Shown piece after piece: positions 46,701 through 58,700 of a stretch of 64,000 bases of DNA (positions are counted from its first letter, which is position 1; every line of letters begins with the position of its first letter). The translations under genes and the position numbers were made by a program. The stretch lies in NCBI GenBank assembly GCA_940671915.1, contig CALNVZ010002974.1, positions 23,215,544-23,279,543 of the forward strand, read 5' to 3'. Below the pieces are notes generated by a model. That model worked only from the letters and a program-made list of their open reading frames with translations. It did no database searches and was not told the origin of the DNA. This DNA is from Paracentrotus lividus. Lineage: Eukaryota > Echinodermata > Echinoidea > Camarodonta > Echinidae.

Positions 46701-49700
46701 TCAGTTGTTTTAAATTTATGATTACTTGATCTGTTTTAGCTTTACGGTCACAAAATATAGCCTGTTTCAAATTATAGTGTGCAACATGCCATCTGTACAC
46801 TCACCGGTGTGATAGTTTTACCTGATTAAAACTTTTTTTTTTTTTTGATTTTCAGTTTTAGCATTCTTCTGTACAGGAGCTATATTGATTTCATTTTTTT
46901 CCCAGCTCTTTTCAGTTTTTCCAGCTCATTTTATTAGTGATTACTCAAAACCGTGTACCCTACGGCTTATGTGTTTATTCTAATTTCTCAATCCTTGTTC
47001 CATCCATACAGGCGGATGATGATAGAGAAGCTAGCAGCCCATATAGCAGACTTCTCGCCTAGGCTACGCAGCAACACCAGATCCCTCTACCAGTACTGTC
47101 CCATCCCTGTCATCAACTACCCACAACTCGAGAAAGAACTCTTTGTCAATATCTACTATCTCAAGCATCTCTGTGACACAACCAAGTTCCCTGACTGGCC
47201 CATCAGTGATCCAGTAAGTCACATCTGTTTTGACAATCAACAATCCTATGGAAATGATTAAAGGGCAATTCCATAGCAAAAGTGGGACACAAACATACTT
47301 ATTTCATTAATGTTTTACATTTGGTCATATTTAATCGTGAGTGACACGACATTTGGACTATTAGAAGGGCGCATATCTTCGCACTTGTAGGTTATGAATG
47401 GATCATGACTACCATATTATGTATTTTGTAGGAGTGGCATGTGTCATTACCAGTTGGATTTGAATTTTACAATTAGTCCTGGAAATTATGATTAAAAAAC
47501 AGTGCGTGAGTGACACGACAAAAAAAAGACATGGGTTTCTGACCATTATTGGTTATGGTTGGATGTGTGCCCAAGTAGATCTCTAAGAATACCATAAGTG
47601 CTGGTATATGTACATGAATAGTGTACCTCTCTGACATTTATTATCCTTCTCAATAATTCCCTCTATGTGGAAAATGGTCCACCTCTATATGTCGTGAGTG
47701 ACACGACATCCAAAACGTGAGTGACACGACCAGTGCCTTAAATTCAACATTTCAAGTAAATAACTAGATCCAAATTACATGTGTTTATATACCATGTTAG
47801 AGCAGTCCATGATAATTACTTTAAGCAAAAAAAATCAGACAAAAGTGACTAGTATTAAGAATAAGAGGCATTTAAAGCAGCATAGTCCCATACGTGCGAA
47901 TTCCTGTTTGCTCAATTATTCAGCGTAAGAAAGCTGGATCACTTAATGTTTGAACTTAAATAATTGGTTGTATTGTAAAGAAGCCTTTGTGTTGATTTCA
48001 GATCCTAATTTGCATTTTCAAAGGCACAGCACCACATTGAAATTTCAGCTGAATGTCCCACTTAAATTAAATATGACCATTTATATTTGCTGTTCAAAAA
48101 TAAAATAACATCAAGTGCATGGGGTTGGAGATCTGTGATGTGAAAGGACATGATACACAAACAGTGGGAAAGATGGAAAAATATTGTGATTTGTATTTAA
48201 AGTTAACGTTCGCCTATTGTTTATATTAGGTGAAGCTACTGAAATAAATCTTGGAAGTGTGATAGGGCTTGATTTGCAAGCAGTGGGAAAGATGGAAAAA
48301 GATTGTAATTTGAATTTAAAGTTTACTTGCTCCTTTTGTGATATTAGGTGAAGCTACTAAAAGACATCTTTGAAGTGTGATAGGACATGATAAACCATCA
48401 GTTGGAAAGATGGAAAAAGATTCTTGATTTGTATTTAAAGTTCAATTACCTCCTTCTGTAATGTTAGGTGCAGCTACTGAAAGACATCTTTGAAGTGTGA
48501 TAGGAATTGATTTTTAAGCAGTGGGAAAGCTGGAAAAAGTTTCTGATTTTTTGTTAAAAGTTTAATTGCTCCTGTTGTGATGTTAGGTGAAACTACTGAA
48601 AGACATCTTGGAGGAATGGAAGAAGGAGGTTGAGAAGAAGCCACCGTCCATGTCAGTAGATGAAGCCTATGAGACTCTCAAACTATCCACAGGAACCGGA
48701 GGGTAAGAGAAAAACAAATTTCACTCAAGTCTGTATATTACCAGACTTAAACCATTAAACAGTAAGGCTGTTCATTGATGATATTGAAAACAGGTGCTAA
48801 TAAGTACATTATACATGGGCTCATAAACAGTAAGGCTGTTGGCTGATGATATTGAAAACTGGGTAATTAAGTGAAGTAAAATCCCTAACAAAATTTAAAA
48901 GGGAGAAAAAAGGAAAAATAAGCCTATAAAAATTGACAAAATTAGATGGCAATGGAATGATATCATGTTTTTTTTTTCTACAACCCTCTGCATAAACATT
49001 GAAAACATGATAAGCGATTCAGAAATACCAATATGAATTAAAATTTTCTTTAGGAATAAATTACATTCTATATTCTCTATGTATTGGTGTTTACTTTCGT
49101 ATACACAGACATGAGGAAAGTGACATCAGGAAAGCCTACTTTAGATTAGCTCAGAAATACCATCCAGACAAGAACCCCGAAGGAAGGGTAAGTAAAAAAA
49201 CTCCCAGTATTACCAGCACAGATTTAACATGATGTCATTATAACAGGTTGATTTTCTTGGTACCTACATCAATTTCAAACATGTGTACATATGTCTTATG
49301 GACCTATGTGTTCAGTGTAATGAGATCTTATAATTATGTAATTGCCTTGGTCTTAACCACCTTATAATGAGAGTTAATAGGATAAAAATGCAGCAAGCAA
49401 AGAAGCTAGCGTTAGATGAACTTCCATCAGGAAAATTTGTTGAATGTATAGCTGCTTTTGAAATGGCATTTAGATATTAATGAGCATAGTTGAGTAATGT
49501 TGAAAGTTTGAATAACTCTTTAATTTGACTAATTTTATTGTATTTTCCTCTTGTTAGGATATGTTTGAGCAAGTCAACAAGGCATATGAGTTCCTATGCA
49601 GCAAGTCATCTCGTCTGACAGAAGGACCTAACCCTGAGAACATTGTTCTCATTCTACGAGCTCAGAGCATCCTCTTTGAAAGATACAAGGAAGGTATGCA

Positions 49701-52700
49701 TATGAGCAATTCAGACATTACAGTGTTCTCAAACAATTTTCTATACTAGTACAGTTAAAAGTAGTCAATTTTAATCTTATTGATTAAAGATATGGATTGC
49801 ATGGTGTTTATTGCATGGATTACTGCTGTTTGGACAATCATTATTTCTTTAAAAACTCCTAATTTTGTGATGATAATGATGTTCTTTCAGTTGCTTACAT
49901 GTACATCCCTTTCCAAAAAAATAATGAATAATAAGCAATTGCTATTTTAAACAAAATTTTAATCAACATAAATCCATCAAAGCTGACATTTTAACAGATT
50001 TATGCACATGCATGGTGTATCTAATCCATCCTGTTTTGTAATCCTTAGTGTTGGAGCCATACAAGTATGCCGGCTACCCAATGCTGATCAAGACAATACA
50101 GATGGAGACCAATGACGACACACTCTTCTCAAAGACGGCCCCACTCCTGACAGCAGCCAGTGAACTGGCCTTCCATACTGTCAACTGCTCAGCCCTCAAT
50201 GCAGAGGAGCTTCGTAGGGAGCAAGGCATAGAGGTAAGAGAATGGGGGACACAGGTAGAGAGGGAGTGATTGAAAGGGGGAGAGAAGACAGATAAATGGA
50301 GGAGCAGAAATTACAGTCTACCACTAGGTTCAGCATATAGAGGAGTTTTGCAGGGAACAAGGCATCTCGAGGTAATATAATGGGGTGGGGGGGGGGACAT
50401 GTGAAGATAAGAAGTGATTGAAAGGGGGACGATAAAGAAGAAAGATGAATGGAGGAGCAGAAAATGGAGTCTACTACTTGGCTCTGAATATAGAGGAGTT
50501 TGCAAGGAACAAGGCATCTCGAGGTAATATAATGTGAGAGACAGGTGTAGAAAAGGAGTGATTGAAAAGAGGGAGGAGAAAGAAGAAAGATAAGTGGAGG
50601 AGCAGAAAATGGAGTCTACTACTTGGCTCTAAATGTAGCGAAGCTTCATAGAGAGCAAGGCATAGAGCTAATAAAGTGTGAGAGACAGGTGTAGAAGGGG
50701 AGGGATTGAAACGAGGAGGTGAGAAAACAGAAAGATAAATGGAGGAGCAAATTACATATAAAAATAACAAGTACCAAATATTTGGAAAGTATGAGAGATA
50801 ATGTACCCATATCACATTTTCAATCAAGAAAAATTTCTTCACAAACAAAATAGATTTGTAACACAACTTGCAGGACAATTATTTAACAAAATACACGGAT
50901 CTCTTGGATTAACACCAATCTGTATATTGTTTACCACCAGTTTATCTCATTTTCAATCAAGGAAAGTAGCTTCACTTCCTAACACACGGATCTGTAAAAA
51001 GATTGCAAGATGATTATTTAACAAAATGAAGGGATCTCAAGGATTAACACCACTCTATTTATTGTTTACCACCAGTCATTACAAGATGCTCTTATGAGAT
51101 GTGTGGCCGTTCTCAACCAGTCCAGTAAACCAGAAGACATGGCTGTACAGGTGAGTGTCCTTTCACTGTCACATAAAATCATAATGATGTGAGTTACATT
51201 GCATGACAAAATGTTGACAAAAGAATCTAGAATCTAGAATATGTATCACTGTGTGAGGTATCCAGCTTGTAACGTTTTATTCTTGGGTTAATATCTGGCA
51301 AAGTTGACATAATATTTGATTATATTTTAAACTAATACTGTAAAGAGAAGTTGTGTACCAAAAAAGCTGTTGCAAATTTCGAGTCTGTAAGGCGATAGTC
51401 CTCACTCCAATCATTTTTTACTTGTCTGCAAACTCATTATATGCTCTGAGTTTATGATATACCTTGCATATAATATTAAACTTTGAAGTATTCTGATCTC
51501 GTTTTTGGAATACAGAGCTGCCAACTCTCCCGGATCCTGCGGGAGACTCCCGGATTTTGACCCAATCTCCCGCCCTCCCGACCTCATGCCCCAAATCTCA
51601 CGGATTTTCATTGATTTGCAATGTAAATGACGATAATTTAGTAAACGACTGGTGAATTAGTCTACATGTAACAAGCCCGACCTCGTGCCGAAATCTCATG
51701 ATCATTTTACCCAGTAGTTTTTACCCATATTTATATAATCGTACATTGATTTGCAATGTAAATGACAATAATTTTAGTAAACGACTGGTGAATTAGTCTA
51801 CATGTAAAAAGCCAGTTACTTCCGGGTTGCAATGGTGTGCGATGGGAACATGTGAGTGGTGATTAGCGGCGCTCCATGCTTTAGCTACGCTGGTCGGCGG
51901 TGGTTGGGCCCGACCACCACGGGTAATTCCGACCACCACTCCTGCACCTGGTGAAAAACACTGCTCCCGACCACCACTAACTTCACAAAAATCACCCCAA
52001 AATAGCCTTTAAATTCCACTTTTTCATTGGATTTGCTACCTGGTATGTATAACTTTAAGTTTTGGACCATTATGACTATAAAATGACATTTTTAGCCATT
52101 TTAGAAGTCTCAAAATGAGTCTTCATTTCCGTTTTCAAAACATTATTTTCGCCGTTTTTGATAGTGTAGTCCCACCTATACAAAAAATGTGTCAGTCTGT
52201 GAAATTTGCTTGCGAGGATTTGAAGTTTTCCCGATCATTTCTAGGGTTAAATGTGGGTCTTAGATGTCACTATTTCAAATAATAAGCACTAGAAACGATC
52301 CTTGCGATACCTGTTTGCCTCAATTCACTCTGAGTTTTCTGAAAAACATCGTTGATCATCGATGTTCTTGTCATTACTCTCCCCCAGTCTGCATAGGCAT
52401 ATCTATTACTGGAGCACTTCTATCCCAGAGTTCTGGGGGAGCAAAGGCTTGTGAAAGCCTCGGTTCAACTTTTCGTGTGAAATCTCCAAACTTGACAGGG
52501 TTTACCATTCTTCATTTTAAGAAATATAACACTTGTTACATGATTATAAATTAATCTGAACATATTTTTGATATGATAGAAAATGTATTATAGTCAAAAT
52601 TAGACCTTAGAAAAGGAAAACTTACATTCTATGCACTTCTGCGTTTTCATCTTTTTATTTTTACCTAACACTACAGTTAGGTCTAGATTCTAATTTAATT

Positions 52701-55700
52701 TTTTTTTTTTTTTTTGGGGGGGGGGGGTGCCAACCGTGACTCCATTCGTAAGAGTAGCATCTTTTGGTGAAATTCCAGCCGCCACTAAAAAGTCTAGCTA
52801 TAACACTGTTTTTCAGGTAGGTAATTTTGTTATTTTCTTGTCGATTTTTAGAACTGATTACGAGTTCCTGTCAATTAATAATTCATGGCTGCCTTTACTG
52901 CAGAAGATGCAACCCTCGACCCTCCCGATTTCATTGGCATCTTGCTAAGCCTGCTCAGCTGAATGTCTGCAATACTCTACATGCTTTGTGTTGAAAAACA
53001 AATCTTAAAAGAGCCCCTCTGAGCTCCAGAATACCTCAAGCAAAATAATTATGGGGAGTAATTTTGGGTGTGGATATCTGAAAAGAGTCCTTGTAAAAAA
53101 ATTATTATTTTTACTCTGCATGAGCACATATATTAATCCTTTTAATTGAAATTGTTTGGGGAAAAAAAATGATGAAAAATGCCATGCTTTATTTGTAAAG
53201 TGTTTGTGAGTGTGGCATTGCTTTGTTTTGCCCCCATAAATAACTGAGTTTACCGCCGGGACCGCGCCGCAAGGCACATGTGTTTTGCCTCACAAAATCA
53301 TATCTCCGCAAAATCTTTTGGATTCTATCATCCCAATGTTGGCAGCTCTGGGAATATACATTCTTATTCTAGTCTAAAAGTATATTGCAAGTCAATTTAC
53401 CTTTTCTCCTCTGTTTCTGTGTTAGGTGTGTCAAAACGTGATTAAATGTTACGCTGTTGCTGCTCAGTTTGAGGGATGTAGAGATCGAATTACTGAGATA
53501 CCAGCTATCATCAAAGATCTATGCAGGGCACTTTATTACAAGGTATGTACCCCTTCCTTTCTCTTTCTCTCTCCGCCCTCTCCGGACATGGAATCATTGA
53601 GATACCAGCTGTTATCAAGGATCTGTGTAGGGCACTTAAGTTTAAGTTATGTACATTCCACTCTCTTCCTCTCTTCCTTTCTCCCTCTCTCTTTCTCCCA
53701 AAATTATTCATTTTTTATTTCAATTTAAGAGAAATGACAACTTCCAAATATTGAAAGGAAGTTGATACATGTATATACTAGTAGCTCTTTTATGTTATTT
53801 GACATTGCTTTTTAAGGAGTTTCGTTGAAGAATTACATTCCTGAAATACAACATGTGATCCAGATCATTGGAGAACACATTCAATGGAGAGAAAACAATT
53901 CTCGTAAGAAGCTGAAAAAAAAAAAAGAAATTACATTCCTTCATTATTCCTGTTTTTCTATGGGGCAGTTGCGGTTGCACCTACTTAATATAGCTTGATG
54001 TGACATACTTAACCAAACTCACGTGATCAACATTTAGGTTCAAAGTAGCCTCTATCATCAGTTGTGCTTGTTAATTAGTAGCTAGGCTATGCCAGGTTAA
54101 TACAGTTATGCACTTTGTGCCCCTCGGGAAGGAACGCGCTCCTTAAATTTACTGTTATTTTCATCCTATTTATCAGAACCTTCCCATCTTATGCTCTGTG
54201 GCTGCTGAGTGTGTGAGTGCCTTCTCTGTGGATAAGTACCTTCAGGATCATCTCCAACAAGCCGGTGTCATCTGGCATCTACTCATCTATCTCTTCCAGT
54301 ATGACTTCACCCTCTTTGAGAGTGGGGTGGAGGCAAGCGAAGGATCTAATCTACAGGTGAGGAGGAGTTTGAGATGACGAAAAATGGGACCGGGCTGTGT
54401 TTCATAAAATATAATGTACATGTACCTGAAATGTATGGCGGAATATATATTAAGGTTTACATTTTGTATATCCTCTTGCTCTAACAGCAGTTGGTCCAAT
54501 TCTCCGATTGTCTACTTCCACATGGGCTAAACCCTTTTGGGCTAATTACCACTTGGTCAAAATTGCTGATTTGTCTATTAGCCAAATAGTTTATTTGCAT
54601 TTCTGTCTAATTCCCAAATGAATATTTGGCCATTACAAGTTTGTTTCAGGAATTAACCAAGTAGTGTTAGATCAAGTGGACATTAGACGAAATGGAGATT
54701 AAATATGATTAGACGAACTGATTGTAGACAAAATGAAATATTAGGCCGTGTTGGGTGAAACCAAATGTGCATTGGTCTAAGTTGGTTTTGACCGAGTGGT
54801 AATTTACCTAAATAACACACATGTATGATTTATTTCACAGCAAGTGTCCAACACCCTAGCCAGTCTGTGCTTCATAGCTCTAGCCAGGCTAGCTGGCTAC
54901 CAGACAGGAGACAAAGCCACCCCAGAGAATCCAGCAATCCGTAAATCACTCAACGCCTTACTCACACCGTACCTCGCTAACCAACTGGGAACAGAAAACC
55001 CCAACCAGGTAATAGTTTCACTGTTGGTCTTTGTTAACTTAAATCCCATTGTGATGTGAATATCCATATTGCTCTGAATACATTTACTTGAAGGACAAAA
55101 GATTATGTATTACATAAACTGGTGAAAGTATTATGATATATAATAATATATTTACCAGTTTTTTTTATTTCTCCCTCTCCCAACTCGTAATTAAAAAGGA
55201 AAAATAGTATTCTATTAATTTCTGAATAAAATAATAAATGTACATAATTCAAAAGACCAAAGATTGTTTTTACAATATTTCATGATACAATGAATAAACA
55301 ACATTGTAAAAAACAGACAGATAGAGAAGTACATGATAACTATGGATATTAAAAAAAATGTATTTCAATAATTTCTCACTTTCTCTTGCTCTTATTCTCT
55401 CTGTCTCTGTCACTTCTTTTTTCATTTGCCCCTCAGGTGCTGAAAATTTTGAACAGTAACACAGAGAACCCGTACCTGCTTTGGGACAACTCTACTAGGG
55501 TTGAACTGGTTGAGTATGTCAAAGAACAGCAACAGAGCAAAATCAGGACGGTAAGTATTATAGTGAAAGTCAAGTATTTTTGTTAAACATATATTTTTAT
55601 ATTTTTAGATAAAATCATGCATGTGTGTTTTGGAATTTAATTATAACTTATTGTCTTTTATCTTTACAGGGAGATTGTGATCCTCTGTTTGGGGCAGACT

Positions 55701-58700
55701 TCACCTTCAGTGCTCATGCCAAAGAACTTATCGTTGGAGATATCTTTGTACGCATCTTCAATGACATGCCAACATTCCCACTACAGGTAAATGCTTTCAT
55801 CTTATGAAATGTAAAAGGATTTAGTAAATTTCCAAAACGAGTGCAAAACGAGTGACTAATGCTGCAGCTACCTGATAACACCCTTTCCCCCCTCCTTACA
55901 ACTTATTCTTTATTCCCATTGAAGGATGCCAGAGGTTTCACCAACTGCCTACTGGACTTCCTGGGCTCCCAAGCACAGTACCTACACTCCCTGATGGCAC
56001 TCACTTCCAAGGAGGTCGATACCAGCCAGTCCAGCCAGCAGGCAGAGCGTCTCAAGAACTGCGAGATGGCTCTAGATGCCCTGGCGAAGGTCATCAAGAA
56101 CAACCCTGGTACAGAGATTCAGTGCAACGGTCACTACAAGCTGCTCTTCTCTCTGCTCAGACTCACCGGAGCTACGCAGTTACAGCTTCTTGCTCTTGAG
56201 GTAGGCGAATTGCCGCTTGGTCTACAATCAATTTGTTGAAAGGCAATGTCATCCTTTTTCACAAATTGTGAAAACTGATGCAACTTGGCATAACTTTAGA
56301 ATATGATCGACCTTATACTGTCTTTTCAATATAGCTGTCATAGGTTGCCTAGATCAGTAATATGAAACGAAAATCTGACTACCAATTTCAACCAGCTCTC
56401 CATCAACATGGTTGATATTACAGCGCGTGCAGCTTGTTGCTCAGCACGGACCACACACAGCAATATAGACATGGCGTATCAGCGTGCATTTACCCGCGCT
56501 AACGGTCAACGGTCGACTTGAATATCGCACCGTGCGGGATTTTTTTTTTTTAATTACAAAAAATTAGGAGGGAATTATGATAATCGCAATAAAATGATAA
56601 ACATACACATTTGAGCTTATTCATGTTGTGGGAAGATGTAGTCATTGATATACTACTGTATCCTCTCAAAAACTAGAAATGTAAGATTTTTGCCTGCAAA
56701 AGGATGAATCCCATCCCACATGCTCTAATTGCCACTTAGCACATTTACCATTTAGTCTAATTTCCATTACCCAATTTTGTTTAATAATCCTTGTTCTAAA
56801 AATGGGGTTATTCTATATTTTTAGATGCAATGGCAATGACCCAAGTTGACGAGATTTTGATGAGATAGGAAAAAGGAAGTAGACGAAGGAGCAATTGGGC
56901 ATTAGACTAAATGACAATTAGCTGTTATGAGTATTAGACTAAGTGATAATTGGATGATTTATAATTGTATGTGCATGATTATAAAAGAAAGAAGATTAAG
57001 AGGTTTTTTGCTTGTAATTGCTTTAACCAGGTAATCCGAAATGTAACTGGTAACCAGGATTGTGTGACCAATATAGGAGACTCTGGCGTTGCAGGATATC
57101 TTCTTCTTACATTACATTCATTACCATCAGGTTGGTGTTATTGTATTATAACCTTGATTAACAATTGTTACACTTTTAAAGAGAATATAGAATATTGGGA
57201 AAGATAAACACAATTATCATGAGCTTTCCAATTATTTTCAGCTATTGTTGAAGTATATCATAGTAAAAAGTACTGTAAAGGATTTCTCTTGAATTGCTCC
57301 TATCGTGATCTTATGATCCAAAAGAACTGAGATGTTTGGGTCGAACATTTTGTGTAGTCCCACCAGTAAGAATGTTTAAGATTTGTCATGGCATTAAATT
57401 ATTTCTTTATATTCAAAAATAAAAAGAAGTTTTCTGAAGATCACGTAGACAAGTAACTGTGTTATGAAAACACTGAACCTACTCCATTTAAAAAAAAATT
57501 TGTGCTTCAATCTCCTTTTGTTTGCAGGTTGTTTGTCAGTACTGGAGACCCTCTTTGCCTTGGTGTCTCATACAAAGATTGTGAAGGAAATAGTATCAAA
57601 GGGTGAGTACCATTGACATACATGTATGTAAGACGTGGGTGGTATTTCACCAAATCTTTCATAAAATACAAATGACTATGAACAACTGGTGATCAGTCCT
57701 TGTGCTGAAAATGGTGATTGGCACCCAAGAACATGTCCAGTTGTTTGTAAAATCATTTGTAACTTTACAAAGGACTTGTTGTAAGACCCCCTGGATAAAT
57801 AGCGTTTATCAATTACATGTATATACTACATGTATACACTGCTTCCTTCATAAACTTTTAGGTAGTCTGATCTGACCGTACCTTTGCAACCTCTTCTGTT
57901 ACTCCACCATTTCCAATGTCAATAGAGAAAACAGCCAGATTTCCAAAATGCATTATAAGTCTAACTTTCCTAATCCCTTTCCCCCTCTCTCATCATCTAT
58001 GTGGTCTAATCTTCATGTACCTCTTCTGTAACTTTACGAACTCCAATGTAAAAGAGAAGATATCCAAACTCCTGGCTAAGATGTAGTCCGACAAATCTCT
58101 ACAACTCATCCCTACCCAATCTCTCCTCACGAAGGTGGTCTAATGTACCTGCTTGATCTCTTCTGTAACTCTACAAAATCCAATGTAAGAGAGAAGGCAG
58201 CTGAAATTGTGGCTAAGTTGTATTCAAACAAAGTTATTAATGCAAATTTCCTAATCCCTACCCTCTCTCTCTCATCATTTAGGTGGTTTAATCTACCTTC
58301 TTGATCTCTTCTGTAACTCTACAAACTCCAATGTTAGAGAGAAGACATTCAAACTACTTGCTCAGATGAAGTCAAACAAAGTTATTAATCCCAATTTTCT
58401 AATCCCTACCCACATTTCCTAATCCCTACCCTCTCTCTCTCTCTCTCTCATCATTTAGGTGGTCTAATCTACCTTCTTGATCTCTTCTGTAACTCCACCA
58501 ATTCCAATGTGAGGGAGAAGACGGCTGAGCTCCTGGCTAAGATGCAGTCTGATAAGCTGGTAGGTCCTCGCATCCGCATCCTCTGCTGTAAGTTTCTTCC
58601 GGTTGCTTTCATGGATGCCATGAGGGATTCCTCGGAGGCCAGCGTTGTCATGTTTGAGAGTAAGTAGAAGGGTGGTTCTAATCAAGCAAACTTATGAAGT

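Noticed and set aside
47336-47730. CRISPR-like array from the four CGTGAGTGACACGAC copies
   Set aside because: Repeats are 15 bases with irregular spacing of 23 to 188 bases, and the DNA is clearly animal.
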